From positions 1,240,001-1,304,000 of the forward strand of contig NZ_JAKUDO010000001.1 of NCBI RefSeq assembly GCF_022436485.1: a stretch of 64,000 nucleotides of DNA. The letters run 5' to 3'. The DNA is from Agrococcus sp. ARC_14 (GTDB taxonomy: Bacteria > Actinomycetota > Actinomycetes > Actinomycetales > Microbacteriaceae). The notes beneath the pieces were generated by a model. The model made no database searches and had not been told where the DNA came from. It saw only the letters and a program-made list of their open reading frames with translations. A program made the position numbers and the translations under genes. Positions 25,827-34,563 of this stretch are shown here, one piece after another (within the stretch, counting starts at the first letter, position 1; each line of letters starts with the position of its first letter).

Positions 25827-27337
25827 TGCTGCGCTCCTTCGCTCGCCGCCGCCGCGACCGTCTCGATCGGGGCGGTGCTCGGCCGCTCGTCCCAGAATCG
25901 TCGGTCTCGGAAGTACCAGATGATCATCAGCACGATGCCGGTGAGCAGGATGCCGATGCCGATCACCAGCGGCGGCCCCAGGCCGAACCATGCGGTCTCG
26001 CTGTACGAGTTCTCGGGATTGCCGTAGTCGACGACCGCCGCGACGAGCAGCCAGATGAGCATGAGCGAGCCGAGCACGGGGCCGACGCCGATGAGCAGGA
26101 AGCTCTTCACGCTGGTGGTGAGCCGCTTGCGGAAGTAGATCGCGCACGCGATGCCGGTGAGCGCGTAGTAGAAGGCGATCAGGAGGCCCAGCGCCGTCAG
26201 CGTGTCCCACAGCGCCGTCTCGCTGACGATGCCGACGACGAGGTAGTAGGCGATGGCGATGCCCGCGACCCACCACGTGGAGACGTCCGGCGTGCGGAAG
26301 CGCGGGTGGATGCGGCCGAACATCGCAGGCAGCGCGCCGCGCCGCGCCATGCTGAGGCCGGTGCGGGATGCGGGGATGATCGTGGTCTGCGTCGAGGCGA
26401 TCGCCGAGGTCGCGACCGAGAGCATCACGACCCACGCCCACGGGCCCATGGTGTCGGCCGCGAGCACCTGGAAGATCGCATCCTCCTCGTCAGCAGTCTC
26501 GGCCAGGAAGGCATCGCCGGCGAGCGCCACCACGGCGATCGTCACCGACAGGTAGGTGATGACGAGCACGATCGTCGACCAGATGGCCGCCTTGCCGGGC
26601 GCCTGCGACGAGTTCGTCGTCTCTTCGGTGAGGTTGACCGCCGATTCCCAGCCCCAGTAGGCGAACACGCCCAGCAGCAGGCCGGCCGTCACGCCGGTCC
26701 AGCCGCCGCCGAAGGGGTTCAGCCACTCCCACGTCGGCGTGATCGAGTCGAAGGCGGAGGTGTTCGTGAAGACCTGCCACAGCGCGACGACGGCGAAGAC
26801 GAGCAGCGAGATCACCTGGAAGACGATGAGCACGTTCTGCAGCCGTGCTGAGATCTCGGTGCCCCACACGCAGATGGCCGTCATGACGATGATGAGCACG
26901 ACGGTGAGGACGCGGATGAGCACGGGGTCGTATGCGAGGTCCTCGAGCCCGAAGGTGAGCAGCGAGTAGCGCACGCCGACCTCGGCGAGTGAGCCGACGA
27001 TCAGCACGCCCGTCATGGTGATCGCCCAGCCGCCGATCCAGCCGAACCAGGGCCCCATCGCTCGCGTGACCCACGAGAACGTGGTGCCGCAGTCCTGGTC
27101 GACCGTGTTGAGGTAGTAGAAGGCGGATGCGATGAGCAGCATCGGCACGAAGCTCGCCAGCATGATGCCGGGGGCGTGGACGCCGGTGTAGAGCACGAGC
27201 CCGCCGATGATCGCGGCGATCGTGTAGGCGGGGGAGGTGGAGGCGAGCCCGATGACGAGCGCATCGAAGAAGCCGATGGCGTTCGGCTTCAGCTGTGGTC
27301 GGTCGTCCTTCACGGGTGTGGTGCTGGGGTCGGTCAC
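25823..27337 (-). CDS. APC superfamily amino acid/polyamine permease
   Basis: A 504-residue integral membrane transporter with about 12 helices. The APC opening NAIGFFDALVIGLASTSPAYTIAAIIGGLVLYTG carries the unwound helix 1 motif for substrate and cation. Later signatures include FSWVTRAMGPWFGWIGGWAI, FAYWGWESAVNLTEETTNSSQAPGKA and TSAIASTQTTIIPASRTGLSMARRGALP. The substrate is probably an amino acid or a polyamine. The start is GTG 27337 with AGAGGAG upstream. It is divergent from a saccharopine-dehydrogenase-like gene across 181 bp and heads the APC-UspA-aminotransferase-AsnC run. Confidence 0.93.
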   Translation of the reverse strand: MTDPSTTPVKDDRPQLKPNAIGFFDALVIGLASTSPAYTIAAIIGGLVLYTGVHAPGIMLASFVPMLLIASAFYYLNTVDQDCGTTFSWVTRAMGPWFGWIGGWAITMTGVLIVGSLAEVGVRYSLLTFGLEDLAYDPVLIRVLTVVLIIVMTAICVWGTEISARLQNVLIVFQVISLLVFAVVALWQVFTNTSAFDSITPTWEWLNPFGGGWTGVTAGLLLGVFAYWGWESAVNLTEETTNSSQAPGKAAIWSTIVLVITYLSVTIAVVALAGDAFLAETADEEDAIFQVLAADTMGPWAWVVMLSVATSAIASTQTTIIPASRTGLSMARRGALPAMFGRIHPRFRTPDVSTWWVAGIAIAYYLVVGIVSETALWDTLTALGLLIAFYYALTGIACAIYFRKRLTTSVKSFLLIGVGPVLGSLMLIWLLVAAVVDYGNPENSYSETAWFGLGPPLVIGIGILLTGIVLMIIWYFRDRRFWDERPSTAPIETVAAAASEGAQQ

Positions 27338-27518
27338 GACTGCTCCTCTGTGCGCAGTTCGGCGGATCCCGTGCGTTCCTCGATGCTGAGGTGCCGCATC
27401 CGTCCTCCTTGCCCGCTGACACTACTGATTCCGTCGTGATTCCACTAGAGTCGCGCTGAACCCAGCGTCGGGAGCGTCGCGCATCGCGCGGGGCCGACGC
27501 CGGCTCGAGAGGAGCGAC

Positions 27519-28757
27519 ATGCGGATCCTGCTGGTGGGCGCCGGAGGCGTCGGAGGCGCGTTCGCCGCGATCGCGGCGCGGCGCCACTTCTACGAGCGCA
27601 TCGTGATCGCCGACTACGACGAGGCGCGTGCCCAGCGGGCCGCAGCGGTCGACGACCGCTTCTCTGCAGCGCAGGTGGACGCATCCGACCCCGCATCCGT
27701 GGCTGCGCTCTGTCGCGAGCACGGCATCACGCATGTCATGAACGCGGTCGATCCGCGCTTCGTCATGCCGATCTTCGAGGGCGCGCTCGCGGCAGGGGCC
27801 GACTACCTCGACATGGCGATGAGCCTGTCGCAGCGGCACCCGGAGCAGCCGTTCAGCAAGGTGGGCCGCAAGCTCGGCGACGAGCAGTTCGCGCAGGCCG
27901 AGCAGTGGGAGGCGGCAGGGCGACTGGCGCTCGTCGGCATCGGCGTGGAGCCCGGACTCTCGAACGTGCTCGCGCGCTACGCCGCCGATGAGCTCTTCAG
28001 CAGCATCACCGAGCTCGGAACGCGCGACGGCGCCAACCTCGCGGTGCACGACGACGACGGCAACGAGATCTTCGCTCCCTCGTTCTCGATCTGGACCACC
28101 ATCGAGGAGTGCCTCAACCCGCCGGTGATCTGGGAGCGCTCGCGCAGCACGGTCGACGGCGGCTGGTTCACCACCGAGCCGTTCAGCGAGCCGGAGGTGT
28201 TCGACTTCCCCGAGGGCATCGGACCGGTCGAGTGCGTCAACGTCGAGCACGAGGAGGTGCTGCTCATGCCGCGCTGGCTCGACTGCGAGCGCGTGACCTT
28301 CAAGTACGGGCTCGGCGCCGACTTCATCGGCGTGCTCAAGACGCTGCACACGCTCGGCCTCGACAGCACCGAGAAGGTGCGGGTCGGCGGCGTCGAGGTC
28401 TCACCCCGCGACGTGGTGGCAGCGTGCCTGCCGGATCCGGCGACGATCGGCCCGGTCATGACCGGCAAGACCTGCGCCGGGGTCTGGGTACGTGGCACCG
28501 GCACCGACGGCCGGCCGCGCTCGACCTACCTGTATCACGTGGTCGACAACGGCTGGTCGATGGCGGAGTACGGGCACCAGTGCGTCGTGTGGCAGACGGC
28601 GATCAACCCTGTGATCGCCCTCGAGCTGCTCGCGACGGGCGTGTGGTCGGGCTCCGGGGTGCTCGGACCGGAGGCGCTGCCGCCGAAGCCGTTCCTCGAC
28701 CTGCTCGGCGAGTACGGCAGCCCGTGGGCCCAGCTGGAGCTGGAGCCCGCGGCGTAG
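27519..28757 (+). CDS. Saccharopine dehydrogenase-like oxidoreductase
   Basis: A 412-residue enzyme of the saccharopine dehydrogenase/homospermidine synthase superfamily. The N-terminal Rossmann fold is MRILLVGAGGVGGAFAAIAARR with acidic D at the end of strand 2 (IADYDEARA), favouring NAD. ITHVMNAVDPRF and VGIGVEPGLSNVLARY follow, then the substrate domain (GHQCVVWQTAINPVIALELLATGVWSG). Such enzymes make or break C-N bonds between an amine and an oxo acid; the specific substrate is unknown. GAGAGGAG precedes ATG 27519. Divergence from the permease/aminotransferase genes suggests one shared pathway. Confidence 0.9.
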   Translation: MRILLVGAGGVGGAFAAIAARRHFYERIVIADYDEARAQRAAAVDDRFSAAQVDASDPASVAALCREHGITHVMNAVDPRFVMPIFEGALAAGADYLDMAMSLSQRHPEQPFSKVGRKLGDEQFAQAEQWEAAGRLALVGIGVEPGLSNVLARYAADELFSSITELGTRDGANLAVHDDDGNEIFAPSFSIWTTIEECLNPPVIWERSRSTVDGGWFTTEPFSEPEVFDFPEGIGPVECVNVEHEEVLLMPRWLDCERVTFKYGLGADFIGVLKTLHTLGLDSTEKVRVGGVEVSPRDVVAACLPDPATIGPVMTGKTCAGVWVRGTGTDGRPRSTYLYHVVDNGWSMAEYGHQCVVWQTAINPVIALELLATGVWSGSGVLGPEALPPKPFLDLLGEYGSPWAQLELEPAA

Positions 28758-28783
28758 GGTGCAGGCTGCCGTGGGCCGCGTGG

Positions 28784-29572
28784 CTACCCGAGGACGTCGC
28801 GGCGCGCCAGCGCGTGCGGCGAACGGCGGCGGATGAGGCCGAGTCGATCGTCGACCGGGGCACCGGCGGTCGCGCGGGGCAGCGTCCACGGCAGGGTCAT
28901 GAGGGCCCACACGACGGCGACGAGCAGCGCCTCCCACAGGATGTAGACCGGCCACGGCCCGAGCGCGTCGAGGATCGAGGGTCCCGCCGGCCCCCGGCTC
29001 AGGTAGCCGTAGTTCGCGCCGGTGACCGCGTTGGCGACCAGCGCGACGCCGCCCCACGCGACGGTCAGCGCGAAGGCCGTGCCGTAGCCGAACCAGGTGG
29101 GCCGGTAGCCCAGGCCCCAGACGAGCACCACGGGCACCACCAGCGCGGCCATGTGCAGCAGCCAGTACATCGTGAACTCGAGCGGCACGAGCTGGAAGTA
29201 GTTGAGGTCGGGCGTGAGCAGCGACTGGAGGTTGAGCGTGAGGCCCCAGTAGTAGGAGACGACGATGGCCCACCCCGACCGCGTGATGAGCGCGATGGCC
29301 GTGACCAGTCGCAGCGCATCCGAGAAGTGGAACGGCAGCGACTCCTCGATGGAGAAGTTCGACGGCAGCATGCCCCACGCCATCCAGAGCACCGTGATGG
29401 CGAGCAACGCCCAGCCCGCGCGCTGCAGCCAGCCCTCGAGCGCCCGGATGTCACGTACGCGGCGCACCAGCAGCGGCAGGGCGATGAGCAGCACGAGCGC
29501 GACCGCCAGCATCAGCAGGTGCTCGGCGCCATACGGCGTCATGCGGCCGATCGAGGGGACGGTCGCCAGCAC
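28784..29572 (-). CDS. YwaF / TIGR02206 family membrane protein
   Basis: A 262-residue integral membrane protein with about seven helices. The typical family sections are PYGAEHLLMLAVALVLLIALP, LPFHFSDALRLVTAIALITRS (the conserved P-hydrophobic-C/H-D motif), YYWGLTLNLQSLLTPDL and LHMAALVVPVVLVWG. The family function is unknown. The start is GTG 29572; an ATG at 29542 is an alternative and neither has a clear ribosome-binding site. It is convergent with the saccharopine-dehydrogenase-like gene. Confidence 0.87.
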   Translation of the reverse strand: MLATVPSIGRMTPYGAEHLLMLAVALVLLIALPLLVRRVRDIRALEGWLQRAGWALLAITVLWMAWGMLPSNFSIEESLPFHFSDALRLVTAIALITRSGWAIVVSYYWGLTLNLQSLLTPDLNYFQLVPLEFTMYWLLHMAALVVPVVLVWGLGYRPTWFGYGTAFALTVAWGGVALVANAVTGANYGYLSRGPAGPSILDALGPWPVYILWEALLVAVVWALMTLPWTLPRATAGAPVDDRLGLIRRRSPHALARRDVLG

Positions 29573-29619
29573 AGCTGCAGTCTATGCAGGCGCCGAGGAT
29601 CGCGGTGTCGCGCTGCCGC

Positions 29620-30171
29620 TCACCGCCCGAGATGCAGCAGCGCGGTCGTCTGATGCAGCGGCCGTCGTCCTCGGCCGAGCAGCTGCGAGTCGATCAGCTC
29701 GACCTCGTCGACCGTCCACGTGCGCGAGCGGTAGGTGTCGAGCATCCGCAGCCAGCGCACGGCGCTGCGATCCCGTGCCGGTCGCGCCAGGGTCAGGTGC
29801 GGATGGAAGCGCTGGCCGTCGGGGGTGGCGCCGACGGCGTTGGCGGCGGCGCGCACGCGCTGCGCAGCGTGCTCGAGCCCGGCGCCACCCTCGCCGACGC
29901 CGAGCCAGAGCACAGCTGGTCGATCGGGGTGCGGGAAGGCGCCGGCGCCCGCCAGCGAGCAGGCGAACGGCTCGAGCGCAGCCACGGCCGCCCCGAGCCG
30001 CTCCTCCAGCGGTTCCAGGGTGCGCTCCGGCACGTCGGCCAGGAACGCGAGCGTCAGGTGCATGCGGTCGGAGGGCGTCCAGCGCAGCCCATCGCGCAGG
30101 TCGAGGAACTCGGCGAGCTCCTCCCGCACGTCGCCCGGCGGCACGACCGCCACGAACATCCGTCGTCCCAT
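29620..30171 (-). CDS. thpR: RNA 2',3'-cyclic phosphodiesterase (2H family)
   Basis: A 183-residue member of the 2H phosphoesterase family (formerly 2'-5' RNA ligase). Both catalytic HxTx motifs are present: HLTL in SDRMHLTLAFLADV and HLTL in RFHPHLTLARPAR. It should open 2',3'-cyclic phosphates to 2'-phosphates on RNA ends. MFVAVVPPGDVREELAEFLD is the usual start. ATG 30171 is used. It lies 47 bp upstream of the YwaF-like gene on the same strand, so these may share a transcript. Confidence 0.92.
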   Translation of the reverse strand: MGRRMFVAVVPPGDVREELAEFLDLRDGLRWTPSDRMHLTLAFLADVPERTLEPLEERLGAAVAALEPFACSLAGAGAFPHPDRPAVLWLGVGEGGAGLEHAAQRVRAAANAVGATPDGQRFHPHLTLARPARDRSAVRWLRMLDTYRSRTWTVDEVELIDSQLLGRGRRPLHQTTALLHLGR

Positions 30172-30255
30172 GCTGCAACGCTAGGCGCTGCGCTCGCAGC
30201 GCGGGGGCTCGGCCGGGGATCGACCGGACCGCGCGCTCGCCGTAGGCTCTCGCCC

Positions 30256-30705
30256 ATGAGCGTCGTCCGCATCCGCACCACCATCATCCAGGAGGGTCCG
30301 GCAGCGTCGATCCCGCTCACGGAAGCGCAGGTGTCGTCGCTCGGTGGCGCGAGGAACGCGCCCGTCACCGTCACGATCGGCGACCGCACCGCGCGGCTGC
30401 GCATCGGGCAGATGGGTGGCCGGAGCATGGTCGGGCTCAGCAGGGCGGCGCGGGCAGAGCTCGGCATCGAGTACGGGGATGAGGTCGAGGCGGACATCGC
30501 GCTCGACACCGCGGAGCGGCTGACGGAGCTGCCGCCGGAGCTCGAGGCAGCGCTCGCGACCGACAGCGGGGCGAAGGCGGCGTTCGAAGCGCTCGCACCC
30601 TCGAGGCGCAAGGAGATGGCGCGCGCGATCGCCGAGGCGAAGGCAGAGGAGACGAGGCAGCGGCGGCTGGAGAAGGCGCTCGAGCAGCTGCGCGCTGCAG
30701 GTTGA
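30256..30705 (+). CDS. YdeI/OmpD-associated family protein with DUF1905 domain
   Basis: A 149-residue protein. The N-terminal half is a DUF1905 beta barrel (TIIQEGPAASIPLTEAQVSSLG, then VTVTIGDRTARLRIGQMGGRSMVGLSRAARAELGIEYGDEVEADIALDT). The C-terminal half has the YdeI-type motif LPPELEAALATDSGAKAAFEALAPSRRKEMARAIAEAKAEETRQRRLEKAL, as in bacteriocin-protection YdeI proteins. Exact function is unknown. ATG 30256 is in position for the whole DUF1905 domain. It is divergent from thpR, 84 bp away, and convergent with the small gene at 30754. Confidence 0.9.
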   Translation: MSVVRIRTTIIQEGPAASIPLTEAQVSSLGGARNAPVTVTIGDRTARLRIGQMGGRSMVGLSRAARAELGIEYGDEVEADIALDTAERLTELPPELEAALATDSGAKAAFEALAPSRRKEMARAIAEAKAEETRQRRLEKALEQLRAAG

Positions 30706-30714
30706 GCCTGCCCG

Positions 30715-30746
30715 CCGTCGGGGGAGCGGGCCTCGCTCCCTGACGG
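30715..30746. terminator. Bidirectional terminator hairpin
   Basis: A stem built from CCGTC (30715-30719) with GACGG (30742-30746), then a perfect 7-bp stem GGGAGCG (30722-30728) with CGCTCCC (30734-30740) around loop GGCCT. A small internal bulge separates the two helices. It starts 10 bp after the YdeI-like stop and ends before the stop of the convergent gene at 30754, so it can serve both. Confidence 0.55.
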
Positions 30747-30753
30747 ATCCTGC

Positions 30754-31059
30754 TCACGGGGGCGCGGCCAGATCGAGACGGGCGAGCCGGTCGTCGGCCC
30801 TGGCGGCGCGGGCCGATTCGGTCAGCTCCCACCAGGGGTCGCCGCGCTCGCCGAGGCCCTCCTTCGCCAGCTGCACGCGATCGCGCGCGCGGCGCACGCC
30901 GACCTCGTCGTCGTCGCGCCGCACGGCCGACCTGGCCCGCCCGAGATGCGAGCGCAGCCGAGCCGCGGTCTCGGGCTCGAGCGTCGGATCCTCCGCGCGC
31001 CAGCGCCGACCGCCGACCGCGATCCAGCGGCCGTCCGGAGTGCGCTGCGCCTCAGGCAC
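30754..31059 (-). CDS. Small conserved hypothetical protein
   Basis: A 101-residue, highly charged protein. The N-terminus RTPDGRWIAVGGRRWRAEDPTLEPETAARLRSHLGRARSAVRR is a pattern I know from small actinobacterial proteins often mislabelled as biopolymer transporter Tol. The second half (VQLAKEGLGERGDPWWELTESAR) is equally conserved-looking. No function is known. The start is GTG 31059, 7 bp after the Hsp20 gene stop on the same strand, so it is probably co-transcribed with the heat-shock gene. Confidence 0.78.
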   Translation of the reverse strand: MPEAQRTPDGRWIAVGGRRWRAEDPTLEPETAARLRSHLGRARSAVRRDDDEVGVRRARDRVQLAKEGLGERGDPWWELTESARAARADDRLARLDLAAPP

Positions 31060-31066
31060 GCCGCGC

Positions 31067-31489
31067 TCAGCGATGCTCGATCTGCACGTGCCGCAGCTGC
31101 TTCGTCAGCGGTTCGATCGGCACGCGCACCGTGAGCATGCCGGCGTCGTAGGAGGCGGTGATCGAGTCGTCCTGTGCGCCCTGCGGCAGCCGGATGTCGC
31201 GAGCGAGCGCGCCGTAGCGGAACTCGGTGCGCTGCGGCTCGCGCTGATCGCGGTGACGCTCGGCATGGATCCGCAGCACGCCGTGCTCGATCATCACGTC
31301 GATGTCGCGCGCCGGATCGAGCCCCGGCAGCTCGGCGTGCACGATGAACGCGTCATCTTCGACGACCTCCTCGACGCGGATGCCGGGCAGCGGGCTCTTG
31401 CCGTCCCAGCCGCCCATGAGCGCGAACGCATCCACCCATTCCGTGAAGGGCGGGAAGACCGGGTGCTTCCGTGCGCTGTCGACGGTCAT
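31067..31489 (-). CDS. Hsp20/alpha-crystallin family small heat-shock protein
   Basis: A 140-residue ATP-independent chaperone. The alpha-crystallin domain spans about 38-125: VEEVVEDDAFIVHAELPGLDPARDIDVMIEHGVLRIHAERHRD, then FRYGALARDIRLPQGAQDDSITASYDAGMLTVRVPI. The terminal I-x-I/V anchor is seen in LTVRVPIEP. GGGAG before ATG 31489 fixes the start. I looked for HspR (HAIR) or CIRCE repeats in the 146-bp divergent region and saw none. It is followed 7 bp later by a small hypothetical gene. Confidence 0.93.
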   Translation of the reverse strand: MTVDSARKHPVFPPFTEWVDAFALMGGWDGKSPLPGIRVEEVVEDDAFIVHAELPGLDPARDIDVMIEHGVLRIHAERHRDQREPQRTEFRYGALARDIRLPQGAQDDSITASYDAGMLTVRVPIEPLTKQLRHVQIEHR

Positions 31490-31635
31490 GACGAGCTCCC
31501 TCCGTAGGCGTGCACCTGCCCCAGGTCTACTCCGGTCGGGAGGGCGGGGCAACGTGCGGTCGACGGAGGGCGGGGCGGATGCGCCATCACCGGTGCCGAT
31601 GGCGGTTCGGGTCGCGCGCGTGCTTCGATGGCGGC

Positions 31636-32124
31636 ATGAGCGACACCAGCGAGAGCAGCCAGGGCGGCAGGACGAGCAGCGACAGCACCGAGATCCGCGT
31701 CGTGCAGGCGAGCCGCGTCATCGCGGCCCCTGCCGACGTCATCTTCGAGCAGATCGCCGATCCGTCGCGGCAGCCGGCGTGGGACGGCAACGACAACCTC
31801 GGCGAGGCACCGGAGGGACAGCGCGTGCGCGCGGTGGGCGACGTGTTCTCGATGACTCTCAACAAGGGTGCGGTGCGTGAGAACCACGTGGTGGAGTTCG
31901 AGGAAGGGCGCCGCATCGCCTGGAAGCCAGCCGAGCAGGGCACGCCTCCCATCGGGCAGCTGTGGCGATGGGAGCTCGAGCCCGAGGGTGCGGGCACCCG
32001 CGTGACCCACACCTACGACTGGAGCGAGCTGCACGACGAGAAGCGGCTCGCGCGCGCCCGCAGCACGCAGGCCGAGAACCTGCTCGCCTCGATCGACCGC
32101 CTCGCCGAGCTGCTCCAGGGCTGA
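31636..32124 (+). CDS. SRPBCC (START/Bet v1-like) family protein
   Basis: A 162-residue protein with a helix-grip lipid- or ligand-binding fold: QASRVIAAPADVIFEQIADPSRQPAWDGNDNL, then FSMTLNKGAVRENHVVEFEEGRRIAWKPAE, WRWELEPEGAGTRVTHTYDWSEL and the long C-terminal helix STQAENLLASIDRLAELLQG. The pattern fits polyketide-cyclase/dehydrase-type SRPBCC proteins, but ligand and role are unknown. The acidic Ser/Gly-rich N-terminus (about 1-20) looks unstructured. It is divergent from the Hsp20 gene, 146 bp apart. Confidence 0.9.
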   Translation: MSDTSESSQGGRTSSDSTEIRVVQASRVIAAPADVIFEQIADPSRQPAWDGNDNLGEAPEGQRVRAVGDVFSMTLNKGAVRENHVVEFEEGRRIAWKPAEQGTPPIGQLWRWELEPEGAGTRVTHTYDWSELHDEKRLARARSTQAENLLASIDRLAELLQG

Positions 32125-32142
32125 GCGCTCGCCCCGCGACAG

Positions 32143-32195
32143 AGATGTGGCCATCGGCTGCCTCGCGCGCGGCTGACAGGCAGATCCCCACATCT
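32143..32195 (+). terminator. Nested hairpin element with T-tail after the SRPBCC gene
   Basis: AGATGTGG (32143-32150) pairs with CCACATCT (32188-32195). Inside it CTGCC pairs with GGCAG, and TTTGC follows the outer stem. It starts 18 bp after the SRPBCC stop. The outer stem plus T-run fits a terminator. The size and two-step fold are larger than usual and could instead mark an intergenic repeat. Confidence 0.4.
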
Positions 32196-32410
32196 TTGCT
32201 GGGATGCTGTGGCCCGGCGAGCGCCTGGGCTCGCTGAGGGGTAGCATGGGCACAGGCGTCAGCTCGCCGGTCACCGCCGGTGCCGCATCGCGGCATCCCG
32301 CACACCGCAGCCGCCGCCGCCGGCTCGACGATCCGCCGCTTTGCATGAGGCGCTCGCCGCAGCACGAACGCCGGGGCCTCTCCTTCGGTCCCGCCTCGAA
32401 CGGAGGACAT
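32196..32410 (+). other. Leader/intergenic region before the SNF2 helicase gene
   Basis: No gene is convincing here. The helicase frame stays open upstream (to 32204) but reads Arg/His/Pro-rich residues unlike family N-termini. The stretch holds a TAGCAT box at 32242-32247 that could be a -10 element without a good -35. I see no riboswitch-like conserved core. Confidence 0.4.
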
Positions 32411-34543
32411 GTGGCAGACGCCGCAACCATCGATGCGCGCCAGACGGACACCAACCCGTCGGACACATCCCCCGAGACGACGTCGCGTGACCGCGACGCA
32501 CTCATCCCGCAGCTCGCACGTGCCGTCCGGCAGGTCGAGGCGGGAGTCAAGCGAGGCGCCGCCTCGCGCTCGACCCGCGTGAAGCTGCAGGTCGTCGCCA
32601 TGCTCGCCCGCGAGGAGCGCGCTCGCGTCCGCGCCGACGCCGCCCTCACCGACGCGCAGCGCGCCGAAGACCTCAAGCGGCTCGACGGCATCGCCGTCAT
32701 CCTCGCGAAGGCAGCGAGCCGCGAGCCCACGCTGCTGCCGCTGCTGGGCGATGGCGCCCCGATCACCGATGCGGTGAAGGAGCGCAAGCGCGAGATGCTG
32801 CTCGCTGCCGGACTGGAGCCGGAGCCCGAGCAGGAGGCCGCCGCCGAGCCCGAGTCGAGCGAGCCGCAGGCGCCGCAGGTGGTGCCGCCGTCGGTGCACC
32901 GCGTGCAGCTCGCCAACCCGTTCCTCGAGCCTGATCTCTCGCACATCCGCCGCAAGCCCGAGCGTGACCGACTCGCCGGCTTCGACCTGCTCTCGCCGCT
33001 CTACCTCTCGTTCGAGGTCGCGGCAGACGGCAAGCCCGCGTGCATGCCGCTGCCAGAGCCCAAGCAGCGCGTCGCCCCCGGCGGCGAGGAGCTCATGCAC
33101 CACCAGGCGCAGCTCGTGCAGTCGGCCAGGGACGGCCACCGCACGTTCCTGCTCGCTGACGAGCCCGGCCTCGGCAAGACCGCCCAGGCGCTGCTCGCGG
33201 CGCAGGCCGCGAACGCCTTCCCGCTGCTCGTCGTCGCCCCCAGCGTCGTCAAGATCAACTGGGCGCGCGAGACCGAGCGCTGGGTGCCGGGCCGCCGCGC
33301 CGCGGTGCTGCAGGGCGACGGTGACGCGCTCGACGCCTTCGCCGACGTCGTGATCGTCAACTACGAGGTGCTCGACCGCCACATGAGCTGGCTCGAGCGC
33401 TTCGGCTTCCGCGGCATGGTCGTCGACGAGGCCCACTTCATCAAGAACACGCGCTCGAAGCGGTCGCGCCACGTGCTGCAGATCGCTGCGGCGCTGCGGG
33501 AGCGCATCGGCAACCCGCTCCTGATGGCGCTGACGGGCACGCCGCTCATCAACGACATCGAAGACTTCAGCGCCATCTGGCGGTTCCTCGGCTGGATCGA
33601 CCACAAGGAGCCGAACGCCGAGCTCACCGAAGACCTCGAAGAGGTCGGGCTCACGCCCATGGACCGCAGCTTCTACCCCGCTGCCCGCCAGGCCGTCATC
33701 GACATGGGCATCGTGCGCCGCCGCAAGATCGACGTCGCGAGCGACATCCCCGCCCGCCGCATCGCCGACATCCCCGTCGAGCTCGACGAGTCGGCGGTGC
33801 GCTCCATCCGCGCCGCGGAGCGCGAGCTCGTCGACCGCATGCTGCGCCGCTACGACGCCGCCATGCTGCAGCGCGCGGCAGATGACGACGGCACCATCGA
33901 CGACGACCTCATCCGCCGTATCGCCCGCAGCGAGGTCGAGACGCAGGAGGGCGGCACCGGCGAGAACGTGTTCGCGCTCGCCCGCCGCATCGGCCGCGCC
34001 AAGGCCGATCTCGCCGCCGACTACGCGGCGCAGCTCGCTCACTCGGTCGGCAAGGTCGTCTTCTTCGCCAAGCACATCGACGTCCTCGACACGGCAGAGG
34101 CCACGCTAGCGAAGGCCGGCATCAAGACCGTCTCGATCCGCGGCGACCAGACGCCGACGCAGCGCCAGAAGGCGATCGACTCGTTCACGAACGACGCCTC
34201 GGTGCAGGTCATCGTCTGCTCGCTCATGGCCGCCGGCGTCGGCGTCAACCTGCAGGCTGCCGCAGACATGGTGCTCGCCGAGCTCTCGTGGACCGACGCC
34301 GAGCAGACGCAGGCGATCGACCGCATCCACCGCATCGGCCAGAACATGCCGGTCACCGTGTGGCGCATCCTCGCCGCGCAGACGATCGACACCCGCATCG
34401 CCGAGCTGCTCGACACGAAGGCCAGCCTCGTCGGCCGCGCGATCGACGGCACGGCGGGCGACCAGCCCACGAGCGGCGACCTGCGGCTCGAGGCGGTCAC
34501 CGGCATGCTGCACGACGCGGTCGCGGCGCGCGACCAGGCCTAG
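32411..34543 (+). CDS. SNF2/Rad54-type DEAD/DEAH-box helicase
   Basis: About 710 residues from GTG 32411, with GGAGG at 32402-32406. The N-terminal ~200 residues are helical and acidic (PEPEQEAAAEPESSEPQAP). The SNF2 core follows with motif I LADEPGLGKTAQA, motif II VVDEAHFIKNT, motif III MALTGTPLIND, and motif VI IDRIHRIGQ in the second RecA-like lobe. Such enzymes translocate on double-stranded DNA to remodel protein-DNA complexes and often act in repair. No nuclease or restriction domain is attached. The next gene starts 20 bp downstream. Confidence 0.92.
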   Translation: MADAATIDARQTDTNPSDTSPETTSRDRDALIPQLARAVRQVEAGVKRGAASRSTRVKLQVVAMLAREERARVRADAALTDAQRAEDLKRLDGIAVILAKAASREPTLLPLLGDGAPITDAVKERKREMLLAAGLEPEPEQEAAAEPESSEPQAPQVVPPSVHRVQLANPFLEPDLSHIRRKPERDRLAGFDLLSPLYLSFEVAADGKPACMPLPEPKQRVAPGGEELMHHQAQLVQSARDGHRTFLLADEPGLGKTAQALLAAQAANAFPLLVVAPSVVKINWARETERWVPGRRAAVLQGDGDALDAFADVVIVNYEVLDRHMSWLERFGFRGMVVDEAHFIKNTRSKRSRHVLQIAAALRERIGNPLLMALTGTPLINDIEDFSAIWRFLGWIDHKEPNAELTEDLEEVGLTPMDRSFYPAARQAVIDMGIVRRRKIDVASDIPARRIADIPVELDESAVRSIRAAERELVDRMLRRYDAAMLQRAADDDGTIDDDLIRRIARSEVETQEGGTGENVFALARRIGRAKADLAADYAAQLAHSVGKVVFFAKHIDVLDTAEATLAKAGIKTVSIRGDQTPTQRQKAIDSFTNDASVQVIVCSLMAAGVGVNLQAAADMVLAELSWTDAEQTQAIDRIHRIGQNMPVTVWRILAAQTIDTRIAELLDTKASLVGRAIDGTAGDQPTSGDLRLEAVTGMLHDAVAARDQA

Positions 34544-34563
34544 CGGACAGCGGGGAGCAGACG

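Noticed and set aside
31490..31635. Heat-shock operator (HAIR or CIRCE) before the Hsp20 gene
   Set aside because: No CTTGAG/ACTCAAG or TTAGCACTC/GAGTGCTAA inverted repeat is seen in this stretch.
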